Shown piece after piece: positions 8,358-16,596 of a DNA stretch of 64,000 bases. Position numbers and translations under genes: made by a program. Position 1 is the stretch's first letter; each line of letters starts with the position of its first letter. The DNA comes from Oryzicola mucosus (GTDB taxonomy: Bacteria > Pseudomonadota > Alphaproteobacteria > Rhizobiales > Rhizobiaceae). The stretch is taken from the NCBI RefSeq assembly GCF_014534685.1, contig NZ_JACVVX010000003.1, positions 558,001-622,000 of the forward strand, written 5' to 3'. Below the pieces are notes generated by a model, which saw only the letters and a program-made list of their open reading frames with translations, was not told the origin of the DNA and did no database searches.

Positions 8358-9686
8358 ATGACCGACGTGTCTTTCCATGAATACGCCAAGCTTTCCGCGG
8401 ACGAGAAGGCAGCCTTGCTGCGCCGCTCGGAAACCGATCTGTCGGGCTTCATCGACAAGGTAGCGCCGATCCTCGAAGCCGTCCGCACCGAAGGCGACAC
8501 TGCACTTGCCCGTTTCGGACGCGAACTCGACAAGGCCGATATCACCGAGGACCGGCTGAAGGTCACCGAGGCAGAGTTCGACGCCGCCTTCAAGCTCGTG
8601 GATGACGAGACGAAGGAATCCATCGCCTTCGGCATCGCCAACATCCGCACCTTCCATGAGGAGCAGAAGCCCGAGGCCATGTGGCTGAAGGAGATCCGCC
8701 CCGGCGCCTTTGCCGGCGACCGCTTCACGCCGATCCAGTCGGTGGCGCTCTATGTGCCACGCGGAAAGGGCTCTTTCCCGTCGGTCACTATGATGACCTC
8801 GGTTCCGGCCATCGTTGCCGGCGTACCGAACATCCAGATCGTGACGCCGCCCGCGCCCGATGGCTCGGTCGACGCAGCAACGCTGGTCGCAGCCCGTCTG
8901 GCCGGCGTCGAAACCATCTATAAGGTCGGGGGCGCGCAGGCGGTGGCAGCGGTTGCCTATGGCACCGAAACGGTGAAGCCGGCACTCAAGATCGTCGGCC
9001 CCGGCAGCCCCTGGGTGGTCGCGGCCAAGCGCTCGCTGTCGGGCATCATCGACACCGGCCTGCCCGCCGGCCCCTCCGAGGTCATGATCCTGGCCGACGA
9101 CACCGTGCATGGCGGATTGGCGGCGCTCGACCTGCTGATCGAGGCCGAGCACGGCCCCGACTCCTCCGCCTATCTGGTCACCCATAGCCGCCGCGTCGCC
9201 GAAGAAGCGCTTGCCGCCCTGCCCGAACACTGGGCACGGATGACCGAACAGCGGGTGGCGTTCTCCACCGCCGTACTCACCGGCAAGACTGGCGGCATCG
9301 TGCTCACCTCGTCCATCGAGGAGAGCTATGCATTCGTTAACGCCTATGCACCGGAACATCTGGAGCTGCTGTCGGAAGAGCCCTTCGTGCATCTCGGCCA
9401 CATCACCGAGGCCGCCGAAATCCTCATGGGCACCCACACGCCCGTCAGCATCGCCAACTTTTCGCTGGGACCCAACGCGGTTCTGCCCACCAGCCGCTGG
9501 GCGCGGACATATGGTCCGCTGTCGGTAACCGATTTCGTCAAGCGCAGCTCGATCGGCTACGTTACGGCACCGGCCTATCCGGAATTTGCCAAGCACTCGC
9601 ACCGGCTGGCGCTCTATGAAGGCTTCTCCTCTCATGCCAATGCGGTATCGCCGATCCGCGACGCCTACCTCAAGAAGGGCGGCTGA
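8358..9686 (+). CDS. histidinol dehydrogenase-like NAD-dependent dehydrogenase (catabolic paralogue)
   Basis: HisD-family enzyme (442 aa), usual length and domain order. The catalytic Glu-His pair is kept in YAPEHLEL. Two of the four zinc ligands of biosynthetic HisD are changed: the Gln of the AQAEH motif is Glu262 in IEAEHGPD, and the Asp of GDYASG is Asn367 in ANFSLG. The first-shell His of NHVLPT is also Ala. The His of SSHANAV is retained. No other his genes are near; the neighbours are an importer, an SDR, a zinc dehydrogenase and a kinase. It therefore probably oxidises a terminal alcohol to an acid in a catabolic route, as HpsN does for sulfopropanediol, rather than making histidine. 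Confidence 0.85.
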   Translation: MTDVSFHEYAKLSADEKAALLRRSETDLSGFIDKVAPILEAVRTEGDTALARFGRELDKADITEDRLKVTEAEFDAAFKLVDDETKESIAFGIANIRTFHEEQKPEAMWLKEIRPGAFAGDRFTPIQSVALYVPRGKGSFPSVTMMTSVPAIVAGVPNIQIVTPPAPDGSVDAATLVAARLAGVETIYKVGGAQAVAAVAYGTETVKPALKIVGPGSPWVVAAKRSLSGIIDTGLPAGPSEVMILADDTVHGGLAALDLLIEAEHGPDSSAYLVTHSRRVAEEALAALPEHWARMTEQRVAFSTAVLTGKTGGIVLTSSIEESYAFVNAYAPEHLELLSEEPFVHLGHITEAAEILMGTHTPVSIANFSLGPNAVLPTSRWARTYGPLSVTDFVKRSSIGYVTAPAYPEFAKHSHRLALYEGFSSHANAVSPIRDAYLKKGG

Positions 9687-9689
9687 GCC

Positions 9690-10808
9690 ATGAAGGCGGT
9701 CCGGCTCTACGATGCCCTCGACCTGCGCGTGGAAGAGGTCGACGCGCCATCCGATGTGCCGCCGGGTCATGTCCTGCTGCGCGTCGAGGCTGCCGGCATC
9801 TGCGGCTCGGACCTGCACAATTACCGCACCGGCCAGTGGATCACCCGGCGCCCGTCCACAGCCGGGCATGAACTGTCTGGCGCGGTCGCGGCTTTGGGCG
9901 AAGGCGTCGAAGGCTTTGCCTTAGGCGACCGAGTGGTCGCCGATTCCCGCGTCTGGTGCGGCGCTTGCCCGGCATGCCTGTCGGGACGTTCCAACATCTG
10001 CGAAAAGCTCGGTTTCGTCGGCGAGGTTTGCGACGGCGGCTTTGCCGAGGCAGTCGTCCTGCCCGCGCGCCTGCTAGTCAAGCACGATCCATCGCTTCCC
10101 GCCCGCGTGGCAGCCATGGCCGAACCGTTGGCGGTGGCGCTGCATGCCGTGCGGCGGCTTTCCGCGCCCGCAGGCGAGCCTGTTCTGGTAGCCGGCTGCG
10201 GCACAATCGGGGGGCTTTGCGCGCTGCTTCTGGCAAAGCTGCATGATGGCCCGGTTCTGCTCTCCGATCTCAACACCGCACGCGCGAGAATGGTCGCGGA
10301 ACTGGTCGGCGGCACGGTGGTCGCTCTGAAGGCCGATGCGGTCGCCGAGGCGCTCGGCCCCCATGCCCGGTTGCGTTTCGCGATCGACGCCACCGGCCAT
10401 GTCGGCGCCATCGACGCGACGCTGAAGCTTCTGGCCGGCGGCGGCGCGCTCGCGCTCGTCGGTATAAGCCATGGCAAGCTCGATCTGGACCCCAACCTGC
10501 TGGTCGAGCGAGAAACAGCGCTTCTGGGCTGCCATGCCTTCAACGGCGAATTGCCGGAAACCGTCGCCATGCTGCCCGAGCTTGCTCCGGCGCTGCTTGC
10601 CGTGTCGGAAACGCTCTCCAGCCTCGATGACATACCCGCCGCCTATGACCGCCTGCTGAAGGGAGAGGCTGCCAGGCTCAAGACGCTCGTCGATCTTTCC
10701 GAAGACTCCAGCGGCTCTGAGATGCACAGGTCACCAAGCGTTTCGCTGACATCTTCGCGCTACCCGAAGAGCGCTTCGCCTGAACCCATTTCCGGAATTT
10801 CCACATGA
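9690..10808 (+). CDS. zinc-dependent medium-chain alcohol/polyol dehydrogenase
   Basis: MDR-family dehydrogenase (372 aa). Catalytic zinc ligands are Cys38 (GICGSD) and His60-Glu61 (AGHELSG); structural zinc cysteines are 90, 93, 96 and 104. It starts three bases after the HisD-like stop and overlaps the next gene by four bases. The family body ends about residue 335 (TLVDLSE). The remaining 35 or so residues are serine- and proline-rich and match no MDR segment, so the natural stop may have been lost by a small frameshift. Likely substrate: a secondary alcohol of the compound handled by the neighbouring HisD-like enzyme. Confidence 0.88.
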   Translation: MKAVRLYDALDLRVEEVDAPSDVPPGHVLLRVEAAGICGSDLHNYRTGQWITRRPSTAGHELSGAVAALGEGVEGFALGDRVVADSRVWCGACPACLSGRSNICEKLGFVGEVCDGGFAEAVVLPARLLVKHDPSLPARVAAMAEPLAVALHAVRRLSAPAGEPVLVAGCGTIGGLCALLLAKLHDGPVLLSDLNTARARMVAELVGGTVVALKADAVAEALGPHARLRFAIDATGHVGAIDATLKLLAGGGALALVGISHGKLDLDPNLLVERETALLGCHAFNGELPETVAMLPELAPALLAVSETLSSLDDIPAAYDRLLKGEAARLKTLVDLSEDSSGSEMHRSPSVSLTSSRYPKSASPEPISGIST

Positions 10809-12127
10809 TCCATTCCCCGAGCCGGACCGCCGAAATCCGCAGGCTTGCCAGACTGAACAACGGTTCGGCCGAGGCCCTGCTGGGCGAATTGCTGCGCGAT
10901 GCCTTCGGGATCGATGCCAACAACATCTCCATCAATCGCGACCGCTACAGCCTGAATTCGCTCAACGGCTTCTTCGATACCGGCGAAGGCCAGTTCTTCT
11001 TCAAGTTTCATCAGGAGGAAGGCGAGGAAGAGATGAGCGGTGAATATTACCGCGCAGACATTCTGGCGCGCGCCAAGCTGCCGGTCGATCTGCCGGTGCT
11101 GTCTTCTGTGCTGCCGGGCGAGCAAATCCTGGTCTATCGCCGACGCAGCGATCCACGTTTTTCCGACGTGTTGCGCGCGCTTGATCTCAGCGGCGATCCA
11201 GTGTCCGAAGCAAAAGCCATCCAAGCCGAGGCGGATCTTTCCGATGCGCTTCTGGCCGTCTATCTCCAGTCGCTGCACCCGATCACCCCGGAACAGTCAG
11301 CCGCCGAACCCGTCCATCGGCTGTTCTACGAACGCCTGATCGAACCCTTGACCGGCAAGTATCCGGGCGGACGCCTGCTCAGCTTCTATATCGACAAGGA
11401 TTTCGCCTTTCCGGGCGTTGAACTCGACTGGCAGACGCTGGCGTCGGCGCATTTCGTGGTCAACGGCGTGCGCTACGGCCGTACGCTTGGCCAACTCTTC
11501 GACGAGGCCGCGGAGCGGCTGAACCCGCGCCGGCTGGCCGATGCCGGCGGCGTCATCGCCCATGGCGACGCGCACAACGCCAATGTCTGGTACAGCGAAC
11601 ACCCGGACGGCACAGCGGCGCTGTCGTTCTTCGATCCGGCATTCGCCGGCGAGCATGTGCCCACGCTCCTGGCCGAGGTGAAGACCACCTTTCACAACAT
11701 GCTTGCCCATCCTCTCTGGCTCTACGATCCCGCGGACGCGGCCGATACTTGGCAGGCGCGCGCCGAGATCAGCGCCGGCGATCTCATCGTCACCACCGAC
11801 TTCGCACTCAGCCGCATCCGTCTCGCCCTGATGGATGTGAAAGCCCAAAGGCTCTGGAAGCCGCTGCTGGCAACGCTCGCCGAACGCGGTATGCTGCCGG
11901 ACGACTGGCGCCGCGTGGTCCGGCTCGGCCTGTTTCTATGCCCAACATTGGTAATGAACCTGCGCGCCGGCGCGGGAAACCACAATGAGGTATCCTCGCT
12001 GATCGGGTTGTCGGTGGCGGTCATGGCAGGTAGCGAACCGGACAGCGGCGATGATGTCGTCAGCCGTTTCCTCGACGCCATCGATCCACACCAGGGTATC
12101 GCAGAAACTCCTTCAGGTTTGAAATAA
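10805..12127 (+). CDS. APH-fold phosphotransferase (kinase of unknown substrate)
   Basis: Protein of 440 aa with the aminoglycoside phosphotransferase/choline kinase fold. The catalytic loop HGDAHNANVW lies near residue 255 and the metal-binding Asp in FFDPAFAGEH near 277; the N-lobe has a lysine in QFFFKFHQEEGE. It is longer than antibiotic kinases and sits at the end of a catabolic operon (ATGA overlap with the zinc dehydrogenase), so a sugar, polyol or amino-alcohol kinase role is more likely than resistance. The last sense codons run into an AT-rich stretch holding a regulator-type palindrome. Confidence 0.75.
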   Translation: MIHSPSRTAEIRRLARLNNGSAEALLGELLRDAFGIDANNISINRDRYSLNSLNGFFDTGEGQFFFKFHQEEGEEEMSGEYYRADILARAKLPVDLPVLSSVLPGEQILVYRRRSDPRFSDVLRALDLSGDPVSEAKAIQAEADLSDALLAVYLQSLHPITPEQSAAEPVHRLFYERLIEPLTGKYPGGRLLSFYIDKDFAFPGVELDWQTLASAHFVVNGVRYGRTLGQLFDEAAERLNPRRLADAGGVIAHGDAHNANVWYSEHPDGTAALSFFDPAFAGEHVPTLLAEVKTTFHNMLAHPLWLYDPADAADTWQARAEISAGDLIVTTDFALSRIRLALMDVKAQRLWKPLLATLAERGMLPDDWRRVVRLGLFLCPTLVMNLRAGAGNHNEVSSLIGLSVAVMAGSEPDSGDDVVSRFLDAIDPHQGIAETPSGLK

Positions 12128-12131
12128 ATAT

Positions 12132-12146
12132 TTGATCTAATATCAA
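12132..12146. promoter_or_regulatory. palindrome TTGAT-N5-ATCAA upstream of kynA
   Basis: TTGATCTAATATCAA has 5-bp inverted arms spaced exactly as in the perfect copies at 19300 and 23583. It lies 124 bases before the tryptophan dioxygenase start and 5 bases after the kinase gene. Probable operator for the FCD-GntR regulator encoded at 14090. Confidence 0.55.
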
Positions 12147-12210
12147 GTTCATATTGCCAGCCGCCACGGCACCTCTTATTCTCGCTCTCAGGGATCACGG
12201 ACAGATCAAC

Positions 12211-12250
12211 GAAGACCGCCGCGTTGCCATAAAACGAGCTAACGGTCTTC
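12211..12250 (+). promoter_or_regulatory. leader inverted repeat before kynA
   Basis: GAAGACCG (12211-12218) and CGGTCTTC (12243-12250) are perfect 8-bp inverted arms 24 bases apart, ending just before the kynA ribosome-binding region. It may fold as an RNA hairpin in the leader or bind a protein. Function unproven. Confidence 0.35.
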
Positions 12251-12269
12251 AGGCAAAGGGCACCGCACG

Positions 12270-13109
12270 ATGAGCGTCAAACCCTATGACCCCGCCCAGG
12301 ACGGCGCTCAGATGTCCTTTAAGGAGCGGATGTCCTATGCCGACTATCTGAACCTGGATATGGTCCTGGGTGCGCAGAAACCCTTGTCCGACGCTCATGA
12401 CGAAATGCTGTTTATCGTGCAGCATCATGTCTCCGAACTCTGGATGAAACTTGCCATCCACGAGATCACATCGGCCATCGAGGCGATCCGCAACGACCAG
12501 CCGCAGGCGGCCTTCAAGATGCTGTCGCGCGTGGCGCGCATTTTCGAGCAGCTCAACAATGCCTGGGATGTGCTGCGGACCATGACGCCAAGCGAATACA
12601 CCACGTTTCGCGACGCGTTGGGGCAGTCCTCGGGCTTCCAGTCCTACCAGTACCGCGCCATCGAGTTTCTCGCCGGCAACCGCAACCTGGCCATGCTCGG
12701 ACCGCATGCGCATCGTCCGGAAATTCTCTCGAAGCTGGAAACGATCCTGGCGCAGCCGAGCCTTTACGAGGAGGCGCTGCGTCTTCTGGCGCGCGCCGGA
12801 TTCGATATCGGCGACGATGCCGAACGCAGCGACTGGCGCAGTTCGCGCAGCCAGAACGACAAGGTCATGGAAGCGTGGAAGGAAATCTACAACGAGCCCG
12901 AGCGCTATTGGGATCTTTACGAGCTCGCCGAGAAACTGGTGGATTTCGAGGACTACTTTCGCCGCTGGCGCTTCAACCATGTCACCACCGTCGAGCGTGT
13001 CATCGGCTTCAAGCGCGGCACCGGCGGAACGTCAGGCACCCATTATCTGAAGAAGATGCTGGAGGTCGAACTGTTTCCCGAACTCTGGCGCGTTCGCACC
13101 GAGCTCTAG
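12270..13109 (+). CDS. kynA: tryptophan 2,3-dioxygenase
   Basis: Haem dioxygenase (279 aa) that opens the indole ring of L-tryptophan to N-formylkynurenine, the first step of the kynurenine route. Family motifs are clear: [14 protein letters not shown] near residue 48 with the distal histidine, [10 protein letters not shown] near 115, and [19 protein letters not shown] near 235, containing the haem-ligand histidine and the substrate loop. Length is typical of bacterial TDO. The formamidase gene follows after 24 bases and the FCD regulator after that, so the three probably form one unit controlled by the upstream palindrome. Confidence 0.96.
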   Translation: MSVKPYDPAQDGAQMSFKERMSYADYLNLDMVLGAQKPLSDAHDEMLFIVQHHVSELWMKLAIHEITSAIEAIRNDQPQAAFKMLSRVARIFEQLNNAWDVLRTMTPSEYTTFRDALGQSSGFQSYQYRAIEFLAGNRNLAMLGPHAHRPEILSKLETILAQPSLYEEALRLLARAGFDIGDDAERSDWRSSRSQNDKVMEAWKEIYNEPERYWDLYELAEKLVDFEDYFRRWRFNHVTTVERVIGFKRGTGGTSGTHYLKKMLEVELFPELWRVRTEL

Positions 13110-13133
13110 GATCAACAAAGCCCGCGGGGGATC

Positions 13134-13967
13134 ATGATTTTCCATCACATCACGGATTGGGACGACGCCTATTCCAACGGCGCCAACATCGCCGGCGGCA
13201 ATCGCTGGCCCGAGGCTTGGGTCGCGCCCGCGCAAGCCTACCGTGACGAGCTAACAGCTGCCGGTCGCGCCGAACTCGGCCAGTCCTACGGCGCGAAGCC
13301 GCGCAACCGCTTCGATCTGTTTCTGCCGGAGGGCAAGCCGAAGGGCCTCGTCGTCTTCATCCATGGCGGCTACTGGTACAGCCTCGACAATTCCTACTGG
13401 TCGCATCTGGCGCGCGGTGCCAACGAGCGCGGTTTCGCCGTGGCTATGCCCACCTATACGCTCTGCCCCGAAGTCCGCATCGCCGACATCGTCGTCGAAG
13501 TGGCCGCAGCCATCGAGACCGCCGCGGCGAAAATCGAAGGGCCCATCCACCTCACAGGTCATTCCGCCGGCGGCCATCTTGTCTCGCGCATGATCTCGGC
13601 GACATCGCCGTTGAAGCCGAATGTCCGCGCGCGCATCGGCAACACGGTCTCGATTTCCGGAGTGCACGACCTGCGTCCGCTGATGCGGACCAAGATGAAC
13701 GCGAACCTTCGCATCGATGCCGAAGAGGCCCAGACGGAAAGCCCCGTTTTGCTCGAACCGGGCCCGGATGCGCGGCTGTTCTGCTGGGTCGGCGCTAATG
13801 AGCGCGCCGAATTTATCCGTCTTAACGATCTTCTGGCCAATGTCTGGACAGGTCTCGGTGCGTCCACCGGACATTACGCCGAGCCGGACAAGCACCATTT
13901 CAATGTCGTCGACGGCTTGGCAGACCCTTGGCACGCCCTCACCTGCACACTCCTGGGCGAACGTTGA
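13134..13967 (+). CDS. alpha/beta-hydrolase, AFMID-type kynurenine formamidase
   Basis: Serine hydrolase (277 aa) with the oxyanion motif HGGYW near residue 76, the nucleophile elbow GHSAGGHL near 143 and the acid/His part in DKHHFNVVDGLADP near 255, the pattern of arylformamidases of the eukaryotic AFMID type. It should hydrolyse N-formylkynurenine to kynurenine and formate. Many bacteria use the unrelated metal-dependent KynB fold instead, so the symbol kynB is avoided. It lies immediately downstream of kynA, which supports the assignment. Confidence 0.87.
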   Translation: MIFHHITDWDDAYSNGANIAGGNRWPEAWVAPAQAYRDELTAAGRAELGQSYGAKPRNRFDLFLPEGKPKGLVVFIHGGYWYSLDNSYWSHLARGANERGFAVAMPTYTLCPEVRIADIVVEVAAAIETAAAKIEGPIHLTGHSAGGHLVSRMISATSPLKPNVRARIGNTVSISGVHDLRPLMRTKMNANLRIDAEEAQTESPVLLEPGPDARLFCWVGANERAEFIRLNDLLANVWTGLGASTGHYAEPDKHHFNVVDGLADPWHALTCTLLGER

Positions 13968-13985
13968 GTGCCAGGGAGTTGACGT

Positions 13986-14000
13986 TCGATCTTTGATCAT
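13986..14000. promoter_or_regulatory. palindrome upstream of the GntR gene
   Basis: TCGATCTTTGATCAT differs at two positions (second and last) from the perfect 15-mer at 19300. It is placed 90 bases before the regulator start, as expected for autoregulation. Confidence 0.55.
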
Positions 14001-14089
14001 AAAACGTATCCTGCCTTGCGATGAGTCGCCGAGCGGCTTACTAGCGGCGTGACACGCAGAGGCGGTCAAACGATCGAACTGGAGGAATC

Positions 14090-14842
14090 GTGGCCGACCA
14101 CGACACCAACTCACTTCTCGTCGACGTAGTGCCGGTTCTGCGTGAAACGGTTCAGAACCGCGTTCATCAGCAACTCCGGCATCTGCTGATGGTCGGGCGT
14201 TTCCAGCCTGGCCAGGCATTGAAGATCCACGATCTCGCCGAGGTTTTCGGTACGAGCGCGCAACCGGTGCGCGAGTCCATCCGCCAACTGGTGGCCGAGC
14301 GCGCGCTGGAGGCTCTGCCAAACCGCAGCGCGCGGGTGCCCCTGATGGACGACACGCGGTTGGAGGATCTCAGACGCACGCGCCTTGCGCTCGAAGGCCT
14401 GGCGGCGGAGATTTCAGCAGAACGGGCGACCGAGGAGGATATTGAGGCGCTTGCGCGGATCGTCGACGAAGAAGTGCGGGCCGACGAGGATCTGCATGTC
14501 GAATCCAGTGTCAACCGCAACCTCGAATTCCATTTCCGGCTGTATCGAATATCCGGCTCGACCGTGCTCTTGCCGATCGTCGAAGGCCTTTGGCTTCAGG
14601 TCGGCCCGAACATCCGCCGCGCGGCCGAGAATTTCGATGCGCGCGACGGGCGCGGAGCGGAACTGCACATCAGAACTGTCGCCGAACTGCGCAAGGGCAA
14701 CGTCAAGGGTGTCCGCAGGGCTATCGAGGACGACATCAACCGGTTCTTCGACCTGCTGGTGAAGCCGCGCCCGGCGGACGCGGCGCCTGCCAAGCCCGAT
14801 CCCGCGATCAACGGCTCCTATCCATCCATTCGCGCACTTTAA
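14090..14842 (+). CDS. GntR family transcriptional regulator, FCD subfamily
   Basis: Regulator of 250 aa. The winged-helix domain spans about residues 20-90 (QPVRESIRQLVAERALE), followed by an all-helical FCD ligand domain (residues 95-230) with Asp/His metal-type positions. The GTG start at 14090 follows GGAGG at a good distance. It overlaps the convergent hydrolase gene by 35 bases. Its placement between kynA/formamidase and the hyu locus, and matching palindromes upstream of four transcription units, point to a local regulator that probably senses a tryptophan-derived acid. Confidence 0.92.
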   Translation: MADHDTNSLLVDVVPVLRETVQNRVHQQLRHLLMVGRFQPGQALKIHDLAEVFGTSAQPVRESIRQLVAERALEALPNRSARVPLMDDTRLEDLRRTRLALEGLAAEISAERATEEDIEALARIVDEEVRADEDLHVESSVNRNLEFHFRLYRISGSTVLLPIVEGLWLQVGPNIRRAAENFDARDGRGAELHIRTVAELRKGNVKGVRRAIEDDINRFFDLLVKPRPADAAPAKPDPAINGSYPSIRAL

Positions 14843-15647
14843 GCGTCCAGAGATCGTCCGCATTGCCGGTGTTGAGATGGATGCTGAAATGGTCGTCGTC
14901 GGGAAAGACGTGATGTTCGACCGGCTGCCCGACTGCCTTCAGGGCTGCGACCAGCGCCGGACCGTCGCGCAGAACCTGTTCCTTTTCCTTGCCGCCCCAG
15001 GTGATGAAGAACGGTGCGGAAGTCTTGCTCGCAATCTCGATGGGGCTGTTTGGCACATCGGCCGGAACGCGCAGGCTTTCGTCGGCCTCGATATCGGCCA
15101 GCCGTCGCGAATAGCTGCCGCTGATCGGCAAAACGCCTAAGAACGCATCATCCGGCAAGCCGGCGGCACGGCGCGCCTCGTGTTGCAGCGCCATTTGCAC
15201 GACGATCTGCGCGCCCGCCGAATGTCCGCCGATGAAGATGCGTTTGGGGTCGCCGCCCAGTTCGGCGATGGTCTCGCGGACATGGGTGAGCGCCGCGAAG
15301 GCATCCTGCATGATGTCGCGATAGGATACGGTCGGCGCGAGCCTGTAGGACACCGAGACGAAAATTGCCGGAAATGCGGTGATCACCGGCGCCATGAAGC
15401 CGCACCACTCCTTGTAGCCATGCGTGAAATTGCCGCCGTGGAAGAACAGCAACACCGGCAGCGGCTCGGATGTCGGCTCTTCCGGCAGGTAGATGTCGAG
15501 CTTCTGCCAATAATCAGGGCCGTAGGTGACATCCAGCACTGCACGCGAATTCTCGGCCACCGCGCGCGACAGCCTGAGACAGGTTTCGGCATAGGCGTCG
15601 GCATTGGCGTTGATCGGCGTTTGGGGCGGAAGATCGTCAAAGCTCAT
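14808..15647 (-). CDS. alpha/beta-hydrolase, carboxylesterase/formamidase-like
   Basis: Serine hydrolase (279 aa) with FFHGGNFTHG near residue 90, GGHSAGAQI near 144 and a terminal DDHFSIH motif near 260. The fold class is that of the formamidase at 13134, but the sequences differ clearly. It is the last gene of the minus-strand operon that starts at 19255, 22 bases after the DMT gene, and its end overlaps the end of the convergent GntR gene. The substrate may be an ester or amide formed in the same pathway; a second arylformamidase is possible. Confidence 0.85.
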   Translation of the reverse strand: MSFDDLPPQTPINANADAYAETCLRLSRAVAENSRAVLDVTYGPDYWQKLDIYLPEEPTSEPLPVLLFFHGGNFTHGYKEWCGFMAPVITAFPAIFVSVSYRLAPTVSYRDIMQDAFAALTHVRETIAELGGDPKRIFIGGHSAGAQIVVQMALQHEARRAAGLPDDAFLGVLPISGSYSRRLADIEADESLRVPADVPNSPIEIASKTSAPFFITWGGKEKEQVLRDGPALVAALKAVGQPVEHHVFPDDDHFSIHLNTGNADDLWTLKVREWMDRSR

Positions 15648-15669
15648 GGGATGCTCCGTTTAACTGGCG

Positions 15670-16596
15670 TCATTCGAAAGGTTTGATTTTCACGGGGCTG
15701 CGGCGCAGCGACAGGAGCGCACCGACGATGATGACGACGGTGCCGAACAGAGCGAGCGCCGTCGGCATTTCGCCGAGGAAAATAGCGCCAATGGCAATAG
15801 CAAAGACCGCGCGGGTGAAATCCACCGGCGCCAGTGCGGACGCTTCGCCGACGCGCAGTGCCATGATCATTGAGGTGTTGCCGATGACGCTGAGCAATCC
15901 GGTCGCTACGAGGATGCAGAATGTCTCGAAGTCGGGAGTCACCCAATTCCATATCGCAATAGGCGTCAGCATCAACGTGCCGAATGCAGTCTGGTAGAGC
16001 AGCAACATAGCGGGCGGATCACGCTGGGCAAGAACGCGGGTGGCTATGGTCCCCGCCGCCGCGGCAGCGGCCGAAAACAGTCCCATCAGCGCACCAGCAG
16101 TGGACACGTCGCCACTGCCGGGACGCGCCAGGATGAGGATTCCTGCAAAGCCGACGAAAACCGCGAGCCAGCGTCGCGGTCCGACCGCTTCGCGAAGCAA
16201 CATCGCCGCGAACAAAGTGACGAAGAAGGCCTTGGAAAAACTGATCGCGGTTGCCTCTGCCAAAGGCAAAAGCACCACGGCGGAAAAACCGGCATACAGG
16301 CTGCTGATGAGAAGAACGACGCGCAAGAGATGGGCGCCGCGCCGTTCGCTCTTGACCAGCGCCTGGCCAAACATCGGAAAATTGCGCAGGCCGATGAAAA
16401 GGAACTGCGTGGCGACGGAGAAGAACATGATGAGCGAGACCGGCACGGATTCAGCGCTGGTCTTGATGAGCGCCACCATGATCGAGAAGATCAAGGCGTT
16501 CATCGTCATCAGAAGCGAGCCGCGTACATTTCCGCTCAGCCCGCTCCAGCGATGACGTGTATTCGCTTTCAGATCACCCCATCTATTGCCCGGCAT
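15670..16596 (-). CDS. EamA/DMT family transporter
   Basis: Drug/metabolite transporter of 308 aa with ten hydrophobic helices in two EamA repeats. The ATG at 16596 (MPGNRWGDLK) is used; a TTG at 16605 is also open. It overlaps the end of the M14 peptidase gene by 14 bases, so the genes are coupled. In this setting it may export an excess intermediate or aromatic acid, which is inference. Confidence 0.88.
   Translation of the reverse strand: MPGNRWGDLKANTRHRWSGLSGNVRGSLLMTMNALIFSIMVALIKTSAESVPVSLIMFFSVATQFLFIGLRNFPMFGQALVKSERRGAHLLRVVLLISSLYAGFSAVVLLPLAEATAISFSKAFFVTLFAAMLLREAVGPRRWLAVFVGFAGILILARPGSGDVSTAGALMGLFSAAAAAAGTIATRVLAQRDPPAMLLLYQTAFGTLMLTPIAIWNWVTPDFETFCILVATGLLSVIGNTSMIMALRVGEASALAPVDFTRAVFAIAIGAIFLGEMPTALALFGTVVIIVGALLSLRRSPVKIKPFE

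Noticed and set aside
8358-9686. Biosynthetic histidinol dehydrogenase (hisD)
   Set aside because: Two zinc ligands differ and no other histidine gene is near.
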